64,000 nt of DNA. Source: Nocardia nova SH22a (lineage in GTDB: Bacteria; Actinomycetota; Actinomycetes; Mycobacteriales; Mycobacteriaceae). Positions within the stretch are counted from its first letter, which is position 1. Each line of letters begins with the position of its first letter. The position numbers and the translations under genes were made by a program. Below are positions 16,898 to 24,662 of the stretch, in pieces. Where the stretch lies: NCBI RefSeq assembly GCF_000523235.1, contig NZ_CP006850.1, forward strand, positions 3,410,001 through 3,474,000, in the 5' to 3' direction. The notes beneath the pieces were generated by a model that did no database searches, was not told the origin of the DNA, and was given only the letters and a program-made list of their open reading frames with translations.

Positions 16898-17566
16898 ATG
16901 CGTGTGCTGGTTGTCGAAGACGAAGTGCGGCTGGCGGAGACCGTTCGCCGCGGTCTCGAGCAGGAGGGGTTCGGCGTCGATATCGCGGGTAACGGGGTCG
17001 ACGGATTGTGGATGGCGACCGAGTACGAGTTCGACGTGATCGTGCTCGACATCATGCTGCCCGGCCTCAGCGGTTACGAAGTGCTGCGCCGGATCCGGGC
17101 GCGGGACGTGACGACTCCGGTGCTGATGCTGACGGCGAAGGACGGCGATCGTGAGGAGGCGGACGCCCTGGACATGGGGGCGGACAACTATCTGACCAAG
17201 CCGTTCTCGTTCGTGGTGCTGGTGGCACGGCTGCGGGCGCTGTTGCGGCGGCAGGCGCCGCAGCGGCGCGAGGTACTCACCGTCGGCGATCTCGTCATGG
17301 ACCCGAGTCGCCGGTCGGTTCATCGGGGCGCGGTCGAATTATCTTTGACGCCAAGAGAATTCGGGTTGCTGGAGTTCTTGATGCGGCACCCCGGCGTGGT
17401 GGTGAGCAAGTCGCTGATCCTGCGCAACGTGTGGGACAGCCACTACGACGGGCCGGACAACGTGGTCGCGGTCTACATTCGCTACCTGCGACGCAAGATC
17501 GATACCCCGTTCGGGAGGGCGACGCTGAAAACCCACCGCGGAGCCGGCTACCAGCTGACCGACTAG
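16898..17566 (+). CDS. OmpR/PhoB-family response regulator without adjacent kinase
   Basis: A 222-residue regulator with receiver domain (EDE near residues 7-9, phospho-acceptor D51, conserved K in LTKPFS) and winged-helix domain (LTPREFGLLEFLMRHPG, NVVAVYIRYLRRKIDTPFG). ATG at 16898 follows GAAAGGGG. It is a close paralogue of the regulator at 11661: the two share the receiver block VIVLDIMLPGL and the C-terminal LRRKIDTPFG. No histidine kinase is encoded beside it, so it is an orphan here or shares the kinase at 8279. Confidence 0.9.
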   Translation: MRVLVVEDEVRLAETVRRGLEQEGFGVDIAGNGVDGLWMATEYEFDVIVLDIMLPGLSGYEVLRRIRARDVTTPVLMLTAKDGDREEADALDMGADNYLTKPFSFVVLVARLRALLRRQAPQRREVLTVGDLVMDPSRRSVHRGAVELSLTPREFGLLEFLMRHPGVVVSKSLILRNVWDSHYDGPDNVVAVYIRYLRRKIDTPFGRATLKTHRGAGYQLTD

Positions 17567-17568
17567 CG

Positions 17569-17607
17569 CCGCGGGCGGGCACGGCCGGAAACCGTGCCCG
17601 CCCGCGG
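17569..17607. terminator. Perfect 16-bp hairpin between convergent genes
   Basis: CCGCGGGCGGGCACGG pairs perfectly with CCGTGCCCGCCCGCGG around a 7-base loop. It starts 3 bases after the response regulator stop and lies between convergent genes, so it may terminate both transcripts. No T-run follows. Confidence 0.7.
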
Positions 17608-17659
17608 ATGCCGCTCGAGCGGCCCGCGCGGCGCCGCCTCGATCACCCGCCGGCGCGGA

Positions 17660-18343
17660 TCATCTGCCCGGGAACGGTTGGTTGGTCGTCGTGAAGTACT
17701 GGGCCGCCGCGGCGATCGCGACCGGCGCGGTCACCAGCAGCAGTCCGGCGACGGTGCCCAGGGGAGCCATGGCCACCGTTCCGCCCAGGCATCCGATCAC
17801 GGCCGCGGGCACGAAGGGGCCGAACATGCCCACGATGGTCGCCGCGGCCACGGTGGCTCCGGCGATGCCGCCCAGGACGCAGCCCACCGCCGCGCCGCCG
17901 AGCCCGCCGACCGCGGTGCCCACGGTGGAGCCCATGGCGATCGTGGTGGTCAGCCGGCTCCACGCGGCCTGCTCACGGTCGTAGGGGGTCTTCCAGGGGG
18001 CCTGATCCTCATAGGGCATCGCCACCGGTGCATAGCGGGCGTGCCGGGCGTCGAAATGCGGTGTCAGGGTGGCGGTGTTGCCGTGGATGTCGGCGCTGAT
18101 GGGGAATTCGAAATCGTCGACGCGGAAGTGCAGCGGGGTACCGGCCAGCACGGTGTTCCCGGGCCCGGTGATTTCGAAGGTGCCGTCCTTGACGACGAGC
18201 GCTCCGGAGTCGACGCTGATCGTGGCCGAATCGTCGTGCTGGGTCGCGGTGAAATGGACCGGTGGGTCGGCGGCGTGGGCGGTGCCGGAGGCGACGGCGA
18301 GCGCCGCGATCACCAGGGTTGCCGTGGACAGCGTTTTTCGCAT
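17660..18343 (-). CDS. Secreted glycine/alanine-rich protein, intact paralogue of the 12505 pseudogene
   Basis: A 227-residue exported protein of unknown function. A signal peptide (RKTLSTATLVIAALAVASG, ending HAA) is followed by a ~100-residue beta-rich domain (DDSATISVDSGALVVKDG, ISADIHGNTATLTP). The C-terminal ~100 residues are almost wholly Gly/Ala/Val with GG and GxxxG spacings (AVGGLGGAAVGCVLGGIAG) and may insert in or span a membrane. ATG at 18343 follows a purine-rich stretch (AAAGAAGAAAG). The domain order equals that of the degraded gene at 12505-13082, which lies beside the other response regulator copy. Confidence 0.7.
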   Translation of the reverse strand: MRKTLSTATLVIAALAVASGTAHAADPPVHFTATQHDDSATISVDSGALVVKDGTFEITGPGNTVLAGTPLHFRVDDFEFPISADIHGNTATLTPHFDARHARYAPVAMPYEDQAPWKTPYDREQAAWSRLTTTIAMGSTVGTAVGGLGGAAVGCVLGGIAGATVAAATIVGMFGPFVPAAVIGCLGGTVAMAPLGTVAGLLLVTAPVAIAAAAQYFTTTNQPFPGR

Positions 18344-18412
18344 GTGCTTTCTTCTTTCTCTGCTGCGGTCCGGACTGGGCTCCGGGCCGCGGGTGGGCAG
18401 CAACGAGCGCCA

Positions 18413-18436
18413 CGGCACCGAAAAATGGTGGTGCCG
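18413..18436. terminator. Small hairpin after the metallophore operon
   Basis: CGGCACC and GGTGCCG (7-bp arms, 10-base loop containing an A-run on this strand, a T-run in the leftward transcript's loop) lie between the MATE gene stop and the next leftward gene. This is a plausible terminator of the operon that starts at 23244. Confidence 0.4.
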
Positions 18437-18477
18437 AGTGCTTTCGGCTGAATGTGACGGGCGGGGGCCCGAGATTT

Positions 18478-19866
18478 CTACGCGGAGCGCAGGTCGGCGC
18501 GGAACTGCCGGGCGAGCAGGATCGCGGTGGCGCCGAATCCGGCGCACAGGCCCAGCCAGATCCCGTACCCGCGCCAGTGCAGCAGGTAGGCGGCCGCGAG
18601 CATGGTCGGGATTCCGATGCCCCAGTAGCCGATCAGGGTGATGCGCAGGCTGGACGTGGTGTTGCCGAGACCGCGCAACAGTCCGACGCAGATGTTCTGC
18701 GCGCCTTTGAGGTACTGGTGGGCGATGGCGAACCACAGCAGGGCGCTCGCCGTCGCGACGACCTCGGCGCTGTCGCTGTGCAGGAACAACGCCAGCACCG
18801 CGTGCGGGGCCAGGCAGTACAGCACGGCGATGACGGTCATGGCCGCAGCGGCCACGGTGAGCGCCCGGCGCGCGATATGACCGGCCTCGGCGCGGTCACC
18901 ACGTCCGATGCTGCGGCTGACCAGAATCGAAGATCCTTGGGACAGACCGATATTCAGCTGGTAGACGATGTAGGCGAGCTGGTTCACGACATTGCTCGCG
19001 GCCAGCAGCGCGGGTCCGAAGGCACCCATCAGCATGGTCGCGACCGAGGTGATGGCCGCCTCGTTGCCGTAGGTGAACGCGATCGGAGTGCCCATCTTGA
19101 CGATCTCGCGCGCGGTGGCGCGGTCGAGATTCCACCAGTCCGCAGCCACGAGGCCGGTGAGGTGTTCGTCCCGGCGGATCTGCAGGTGGAACGAGACCAG
19201 CGTGAACACCTGGACCAGTGTGGTGGCCAGGCCGACTCCGGTGGCGCCGAGTTCGGGCAGGCCGAGCCAGCCGTAGATGAAGGCGGCGTCGAGCGCGGCG
19301 TTGACCGCGATGGAGACGATCGTGACGCGCAGCAGCGAGCCCGGCCGCCGCATGCCGACCGCGAACTGCCGCAACACGTTCAGCCACAGCATCGGGATCA
19401 GTCCGGGCGCCAGGGCGATCATCATCGGCCGGGCGACGGCGACGACCTCGTCGCGCTGCCCGAACAACGGCAACGCGCACCCGAGTCCGATCAGAACCCC
19501 CGCGGCGATCACCGCCACCAGAGTGGCGACGCCCAAGCCCGCCCGCAGCAGGTCCCGGATCTCGTCCCGGGCCCGATCGTCGAGTTCGTCTGTGCCGGTG
19601 CGTCGTTCACCGGCGCCGGCGGCCGCGGCGATCTGGTTGCCGATCCCGGTGACCATGCCGACACTCATGGTCCGCAGCTGGTTGTAGAGCAGGATGGCCA
19701 GCCCGCCCGCGGCGATCGCGGTGACGCTCAGCAGTCCCATCATCGCCAGATCCACTGTGGTCAAGGCGACTTGGGCGAGCTGGATACCGGCGATCGGCCC
19801 GGCGAGCGAGATGATGGGCCGATAGTCGCGCAACCACCCCGGCGGACGAGTCGTGAGTGCGAGCAT
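18478..19866 (-). CDS. MATE-family efflux transporter, probable metallophore exporter
   Basis: A 462-residue membrane protein with about twelve hydrophobic segments in two halves, of the MATE (multidrug and toxin extrusion) family (IISLAGPIAGIQLAQVALTTVDL at the N-terminus; second-half repeat GTPIAFTYGNEAAITSVATMLM). MATE pumps export small molecules using H+ or Na+ gradients. Its ATG overlaps the TGA of the SbnA-like gene (TGATG), so it is the last gene of that operon. The context, not the sequence, suggests it exports the operon's product. Confidence 0.85.
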   Translation of the reverse strand: MLALTTRPPGWLRDYRPIISLAGPIAGIQLAQVALTTVDLAMMGLLSVTAIAAGGLAILLYNQLRTMSVGMVTGIGNQIAAAAGAGERRTGTDELDDRARDEIRDLLRAGLGVATLVAVIAAGVLIGLGCALPLFGQRDEVVAVARPMMIALAPGLIPMLWLNVLRQFAVGMRRPGSLLRVTIVSIAVNAALDAAFIYGWLGLPELGATGVGLATTLVQVFTLVSFHLQIRRDEHLTGLVAADWWNLDRATAREIVKMGTPIAFTYGNEAAITSVATMLMGAFGPALLAASNVVNQLAYIVYQLNIGLSQGSSILVSRSIGRGDRAEAGHIARRALTVAAAAMTVIAVLYCLAPHAVLALFLHSDSAEVVATASALLWFAIAHQYLKGAQNICVGLLRGLGNTTSSLRITLIGYWGIGIPTMLAAAYLLHWRGYGIWLGLCAGFGATAILLARQFRADLRSA

Positions 19867-20933
19867 CACGCGCCCGCCTTGCACAGATCGGCGGCGGCGA
19901 TGTCGACGGAGTCGGCATAGGCCTGCAGGAGCCGATGCAGCCGGCGATGGGCGGCCTCGTCGAGAAGTTCCCGCGCGCGCAGCCAGTCGTCGTCGTACAT
20001 GGTGTCCAGATACTTCTCGCCCGCATCGCACACCAGCACCACGATCGTGCTGCCGGGCGGCACCAGCGCCAGCCGGCGCAGGGCGAGATTGATTGCGGCA
20101 CCGGCGGTTCCGCCGACGAGCAGACCGGTGCGGCGGGTCACCACCCGGGCGGTGGTGAACGCCTCGACGTCGCCTATCGCCGCGCCCTCGTCGATCAGGC
20201 CGTAGTCGACGTTGCTGCCGACGGTGAATCCCGCCGGACTGCCCGCGCCGGTCTGCCAGTAGCTGCCACCCGCCCCGCCGAAGATGATCGAGCCCACCGG
20301 CTCCACGCCGATGACCGTGACCGATGCGCCTCGGCGGCGCAGTTCCCGGCCGGTGCCGCACAGCGATCCTCCGGTGCCGACCGCGCCGATCAGATAGTCG
20401 ATGCGGTCCACGGCATCGAGCAACTCGCCCGCGAGCTGCTCGTATCCGTCGTTGTTGGCGGGGTTGTTGTGCTGGTCGGGCCGGAACGCTCCGGTGCGCG
20501 CGGCGATCTCGTCGGCGACCCGGCGTCGCTCGACGGTACTGGGCCCGTCGCTGATCCCGGCGTCGACGAACACGAGCTCGGCGCCCATCGCCGCCATGGC
20601 GCGCAGCTTGTCCCGGGCCGCGTGGGCATCGACCACGGCGGTGAACCGGTATCCGCGTTCGAGGGCGATGAGGGCCAGGCCGAGCCCGGTGTTACCCGAC
20701 GTCGGTTCGACGATATGACCTCCGGGGGCGAGTTTTCCGCTGCGCTCGGCGTCGAGAACCATCTGCCGGGCCATGCGGACCTTGCTGGACCCGGTGGGGT
20801 TGAACTGTTCGAGTTTGAGCAGGAGCCGGGTGCCCGCGCCGGTGCGGGCCAGTTCGAGCAGGGGAGTGTTGCCGATGAGCGCGGACGCGTGGTCCGGAAT
20901 CGCGGTCGCGGGTCGGCTGATCGCTGTCAGCAT
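19866..20933 (-). CDS. SbnA-like PLP enzyme (ACEGA synthase, diaminopropionate pathway)
   Basis: A 355-residue fold-type II PLP enzyme related to cysteine synthase. The Schiff-base lysine is in NPTGSSKVRMARQM (near residue 50), the substrate loop is EPTSGNTGLGLALI, and the phosphate-binding loop is GAVGTGGSLCGTGRE. Within the cysteine synthase superfamily, SbnA joins O-phosphoserine and glutamate into N-(2-amino-2-carboxyethyl)-glutamate, the first step to L-2,3-diaminopropionate. The SbnB homologue in the same operon supports this over plain cysteine synthesis. It starts 29 bases after the SbnH-like gene. Confidence 0.82.
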   Translation of the reverse strand: MLTAISRPATAIPDHASALIGNTPLLELARTGAGTRLLLKLEQFNPTGSSKVRMARQMVLDAERSGKLAPGGHIVEPTSGNTGLGLALIALERGYRFTAVVDAHAARDKLRAMAAMGAELVFVDAGISDGPSTVERRRVADEIAARTGAFRPDQHNNPANNDGYEQLAGELLDAVDRIDYLIGAVGTGGSLCGTGRELRRRGASVTVIGVEPVGSIIFGGAGGSYWQTGAGSPAGFTVGSNVDYGLIDEGAAIGDVEAFTTARVVTRRTGLLVGGTAGAAINLALRRLALVPPGSTIVVLVCDAGEKYLDTMYDDDWLRARELLDEAAHRRLHRLLQAYADSVDIAAADLCKAGA

Positions 20934-20962
20934 TGTTGGTGTTCCTCCGGGGCGCGGCGGCA

Positions 20963-22282
20963 TCAGTTGGCGTCGACCGACCATGTGCGTCGGTCGTCTC
21001 GGGTGTGGACGCGGACCTTGGGTGGCAGCGGCAGCTGGTGGAAGCGGCTCTCGTTCTTGTCCATCTGGTAGCCCGCGGTATTGGGGTAGACGATCAGGTC
21101 GCCGTATCGGGGGCGGCGGGGAAAAGTGATCTTGCGCCAGGTGAGCACGTCGTATTCCAGACAGCTGGCACCGGCGACGAATGCGGCGACGGGGGCGTCG
21201 TTCTCGCCGGTCGGGGCGGGGCGCCACAGCATCGGGTCCGGCAGGAATTCGCTGCCCTTCCATTGCTCGGACACGCTCATGCTGAGTCCGCCGACGGTGA
21301 CCACGGCGTGGTCACCGCGTTGTTTGCAGCCCTGGACCGGGAACACCGAGAACCCCGCCTGATCGAGCAGCGCCCGGCCGGGTTCGCACAGCAGCCGGGT
21401 GCCGGTCGCCGCGAATCGTGGGCCCACCCGGTCGAGAACGGCCGTCAGCATGTCCGCACCGGCGGGCGCCTGGTGATAGGGGTAGAAGCGGGTGAACTGC
21501 TTGCCCGCGTGGAACCATCCGTCGCTGTAGGCGTCCTGGAAGTGCTGCCAGTCGGCGGAATCGACGTAGTCGCAGGCGAATCCGCCGCCGATGTCGATGG
21601 CGGTCGCGGCGAGTCCGCTGGCTCGCGCGGCCAGGCAGCGATCGATCAGTTCGTTCGCCAGCGCGGCGCGCGGTCCCGGCAGATAGCCGTCGAGGTGGAA
21701 GGAGAACCCGTCCATCGTGATGTCGGCACGCAGCTGGACGCATCGGTCGAGTGCGCGCCCGAGCTGGTGGGCGTCCATGCCGAAACGACTGTCCGGACCG
21801 GTAGGCGGCAGCACCCGGAGCAGGACCCGCGCCGGTATTCCCACGGCGACCAGTCGTTCGAGTTCGTCGGGGTCGTCGATGGTGATCAGGCAGTCGTGAC
21901 GGGCGGCCAGCCACAGCAGTTCGTTGGATTTGGCGGGCCCGGTCACGACGATGTCGGTGCCGCGCACGCCGTGGCCGAGGGCGTGAACCAGCTCCGGCGC
22001 ACTGGCGACATCGACGCCTCCGTCGTGTGTCGCGCAGGCGTCGAGCCAGGCCCCGGCCTTGTTGGCCTTCTTACCGAAGTAGATCCGGCCCCCGACCCGT
22101 GCCGCGCGCAGGGCGGTGCGGAAGGAGTCCAGGTTGGCGGCGAACCGGCCGGGGTCGATGACGTGGAACGGGCCACCGATCGCGGCCGCGATGTCGCCGA
22201 GCAGCACCGGATCGGATTGCACCGATACCGCCCAGTCCGACTGGTGCGCCGCGAGCGTGGGACCGATGCGCGATGCTGTCAT
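20963..22282 (-). CDS. SbnH-like PLP-dependent decarboxylase (fold type III)
   Basis: A 439-residue alanine-racemase-fold decarboxylase of the ornithine/diaminopimelate decarboxylase superfamily. The PLP lysine is in IYFGKKANKAGAW, later motifs are DGFSFHLDGYLPG, AIDIGGGFACDYV, LLCEPGRALLDQAG and the dimer-active-site CxxxD in GASCLEYDVL. In staphyloferrin B biosynthesis SbnH decarboxylates a citrate-diaminopropionate intermediate, giving an ethylenediamine unit. Here the substrate is unknown, because no citrate ligase is present. ATG overlaps the TGA of the SbnB-like gene (ATGA). Confidence 0.8.
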   Translation of the reverse strand: MTASRIGPTLAAHQSDWAVSVQSDPVLLGDIAAAIGGPFHVIDPGRFAANLDSFRTALRAARVGGRIYFGKKANKAGAWLDACATHDGGVDVASAPELVHALGHGVRGTDIVVTGPAKSNELLWLAARHDCLITIDDPDELERLVAVGIPARVLLRVLPPTGPDSRFGMDAHQLGRALDRCVQLRADITMDGFSFHLDGYLPGPRAALANELIDRCLAARASGLAATAIDIGGGFACDYVDSADWQHFQDAYSDGWFHAGKQFTRFYPYHQAPAGADMLTAVLDRVGPRFAATGTRLLCEPGRALLDQAGFSVFPVQGCKQRGDHAVVTVGGLSMSVSEQWKGSEFLPDPMLWRPAPTGENDAPVAAFVAGASCLEYDVLTWRKITFPRRPRYGDLIVYPNTAGYQMDKNESRFHQLPLPPKVRVHTRDDRRTWSVDAN

Positions 22283-23244
22283 TTCCACAGGTCGATGCTC
22301 CGTCCTCGCCCGGCCGCGATGGCACGGGTGGCGAACGCGTGCGCGACGGGGATGTCGGTGATGATCATGCCGCTGGAGAAGGCGAACACCCGGTCCTCCG
22401 GTGTCCGCCGCCCAGGTTCGCGCCCGGCCAGGATGCCGGGCAGGACGGCGTCGATGTGCGCCTGCTCCCCGGTGCCCGCCAATCGCGTTCCGGTGACGCC
22501 CAATTGGCCGATGCTCGTGGTGACGGTGTAGTCCGCGTCGCGCAGCGCACCGGACGCGACTCCCTTGCTGGCGACCGAGATCATGAGCCCGCCCGGCGGC
22601 AGCCACCGGGTTTCCACCAGCGGATGCGCGGCCCGTCCCGACGCGACGACCACGATGTCGGATTCCGCCACGGCGGCGGGGACATCGGTGACCATTTCCA
22701 GTTCGCGATCCGGAAAGTGCTCGCGCAGTGTATTTTTCGACGCCGCTATCCCGTCGGGATGGGTGCCGAACAGTCGAACGGTCTCCAGCTGCGGAAGCAC
22801 CGTCAGCAGATAGGGCAGCGTGTTCACCCCCTGCACGCCGGTGCCGATCATCAACGCCGATCGCGCTCCCGGAGCCGCACACGACCGTGCGATCAGCGCC
22901 GTGGTGGCCGGTGTGCGCGAGGCGCCGACACGCTGGCAATCCATCAGCGCGAACGGGTGCCCCGTCGCGTCGTCGTACAAACTGATGGTGGTGTAGTACT
23001 TCTCGTTGGTCCGGCTGCCTTGCCGATACGAGGTCTTGAAGCCGAGCTGTTCGAGATTGGCGTCGTAGCCGAGCATCGAATACGACACCGAATCGCGTCG
23101 TTCATCGGGTAGCGGCATCATCAGTTTGGTCGGGCATCGCGACTCGCCCTGGGCGAAGGCGAGATAGCCGTCCTCGACGGCACTGATCACGTCCCGCGGG
23201 GACACCTGTAAGTCCGCGAGATCGCTCCGGGTGAGGATGTGCAT
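22279..23244 (-). CDS. SbnB-like ornithine cyclodeaminase/mu-crystallin family dehydrogenase
   Basis: A 321-residue NAD-dependent enzyme. The Rossmann loop is LMIGTGVQGVNTLPYLL (near residue 135); the family's N-terminal substrate segments (CPTKLMMPLP, LGFKTSYRQGSRTNEKYYTT) are present. SbnB oxidatively cleaves the SbnA product to L-2,3-diaminopropionate and 2-oxoglutarate. It is first in the operon. The ATG at 23244 is chosen over an in-frame TTG at 23259. An iron box lies ~56 bp upstream, predicting iron-repressed expression of the whole operon. Confidence 0.83.
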   Translation of the reverse strand: MHILTRSDLADLQVSPRDVISAVEDGYLAFAQGESRCPTKLMMPLPDERRDSVSYSMLGYDANLEQLGFKTSYRQGSRTNEKYYTTISLYDDATGHPFALMDCQRVGASRTPATTALIARSCAAPGARSALMIGTGVQGVNTLPYLLTVLPQLETVRLFGTHPDGIAASKNTLREHFPDRELEMVTDVPAAVAESDIVVVASGRAAHPLVETRWLPPGGLMISVASKGVASGALRDADYTVTTSIGQLGVTGTRLAGTGEQAHIDAVLPGILAGREPGRRTPEDRVFAFSSGMIITDIPVAHAFATRAIAAGRGRSIDLWK

Positions 23245-23299
23245 GGGGATGCAGTCCAATCGTGATACTGGGAATCCGCTGAGAATTGGGCGGTGGTTC

Positions 23300-23318
23300 G
23301 GAGGCTAGCCTTACCTAA
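23300..23318. promoter_or_regulatory. DtxR/IdeR-like iron box before the SbnB-like operon
   Basis: GGAGGCTAGCCTTACCTAA (complement TTAGGTAAGGCTAGCCTCC) matches the 19-bp iron-box consensus at 15 of 19 positions and lies 56-74 bp upstream of the leftward operon. Confidence 0.7.
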
Positions 23319-23421
23319 TCAGTGTGGGCAAGGATTTAAGAAAAGTCTTGGTCAGGGCAACTTTTCGGCTCGATCGACCGTGTTGACACCATTCGCCGAG
23401 TCTGCCTAGCCTGCCTCGAGA

Positions 23422-23440
23422 TGAGGGAAGGCTAACCGAA
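23422..23440. promoter_or_regulatory. DtxR/IdeR-like iron box at the binding-protein gene
   Basis: TGAGGGAAGGCTAACCGAA matches the iron-box consensus at 15 of 19 positions and ends 2 bases before the ATG at 23442. It also forms the right arm of a larger imperfect inverted repeat beginning TAGCCTGCCTC at 23408. Bound repressor here would block transcription start or early elongation of the uptake operon. Confidence 0.7.
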
Positions 23441-23441
23441 G

Positions 23442-24662
23442 ATGTTCAGACGCAAGTCATATCGTTCCGGCCCGGTTCCGGGCACCATACGCCCCCTGGC
23501 ACGGCCGCCGCGGGCGGTGTCGATCGCGGTCTTCTTCGCGACCGTGCTGACGCTGTTGATCACCGGCTGCAGTCCGGGCGCGCAGAGCCCGTCGAATACG
23601 CACAAGACGACGATCACCGACGCGCTCGGCCGCACCGTCGATGTCCGGCTGCCCGCCCAGCGGGTGCTGCTGGGCGGACAGCGCCTGATCTACACGACGG
23701 CGTTGCTCGACAAGGACGATCCGGCCCGCTCGGTGGTCGGCTGGCCCGACGATCTGCTGCAGAACGATCCGGACTCCTATCGGAAGTACCGGGACCGATT
23801 CCCGCACATCGCCGACGTCACCACCACCGGCGAGATCTCCGCCGGATCGTTGTCGGCCGAGCAGGCGCTGCAGCTTCGGCCGGACGTATTCGTCGTCAGC
23901 GCGGCGAGTTTCAAGGCCGCACAGGACGCCGGGATCGTGGACAAGCTCCAGAAGGCCGACATCCCGACGGTCGTGATCGACTACTTCGTCGACCCCGTGG
24001 CGCATACCGTGCCCAGCGTTCGCGCGCTCGGCGAAATCTTCGGACGCCAGGCGCAGGCGAAGGCGTTCATCGACTACTACGAATCCAAGATCGCGATGGT
24101 GCGCGACCGGCTGGCCGCCGCGGCCGCGCCGCCGACACCGACGTTCCTGTGGCGGGCGCCGGGCTACTACGACTGCTGTTCGACTTTCGCGCGCAGCAAC
24201 CTCGCCGCACTCGTCACCGCGGCGGGCGGAAGGAATCTCGGCGACGACCTGTTGTCGACACCCCAGGGCACGCTGTCACCGGAGAAGATCCTCGAGCGCA
24301 ATCCAGCGGTCATCGTGGCCACCGGCGCCAACTGGGCCCCCGGCAAAACTCCGGTGAAAGACGGCGGCTTCGTGGCTCTGGGCTACGACGAGACTCCCGA
24401 TGCCGCGCGGGGGCAGCTGGCATCGGTCGTGGCGAAACAGCCGGGCTTCGGCAACCTCGACGCGGTCCGGAACAAGCGCACCTTCGCGCTGTGGCACCAC
24501 TTCTACGACTCGCCCTACAACTACCTGGCCGTCGAATGGATGGCGAAATGGCTTCACCCCGAACTGTTCTCCGATGTGAACCCCGACGCCGAGCTGACCG
24601 AACTGCACACGAAATTCCTGCCGATCTCCGCGAGCGGCACCTTCTGGACGGGGCTGCCGTGA
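23442..24662 (+). CDS. Iron-siderophore ABC transporter substrate-binding lipoprotein
   Basis: A 406-residue FecB/FepB-type (PF01497-like) binding protein. A long basic leader and signal peptide end in the lipobox LLITGCSPG (cysteine about residue 44). The two-lobed fold is suggested by TDALGRTVDVRLPAQRVLLGG near the start, DVFVVSAASF, and SPEKILERNPAVIVATGANW in the C-terminal lobe. It would capture a metal chelate outside the membrane and pass it to the FecCD-type permease. A ribosome-binding site is masked inside the iron box (GGGAAGG). It is divergent from the diaminopropionate operon and co-transcribed with the next two genes. Confidence 0.87.
   Translation: MFRRKSYRSGPVPGTIRPLARPPRAVSIAVFFATVLTLLITGCSPGAQSPSNTHKTTITDALGRTVDVRLPAQRVLLGGQRLIYTTALLDKDDPARSVVGWPDDLLQNDPDSYRKYRDRFPHIADVTTTGEISAGSLSAEQALQLRPDVFVVSAASFKAAQDAGIVDKLQKADIPTVVIDYFVDPVAHTVPSVRALGEIFGRQAQAKAFIDYYESKIAMVRDRLAAAAAPPTPTFLWRAPGYYDCCSTFARSNLAALVTAAGGRNLGDDLLSTPQGTLSPEKILERNPAVIVATGANWAPGKTPVKDGGFVALGYDETPDAARGQLASVVAKQPGFGNLDAVRNKRTFALWHHFYDSPYNYLAVEWMAKWLHPELFSDVNPDAELTELHTKFLPISASGTFWTGLP

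Noticed and set aside
18262..19920. 552-codon plus-strand frame over the MATE gene
   Set aside because: Gln/Arg/Asp/His-rich composition typical of an antisense GC shadow, no start signal, MATE gene on the other strand is clear.
23245..23441. Zinc (Zur) box in the metallophore divergon
   Set aside because: No match to the mycobacterial Zur palindrome was found; the sites present fit iron boxes.
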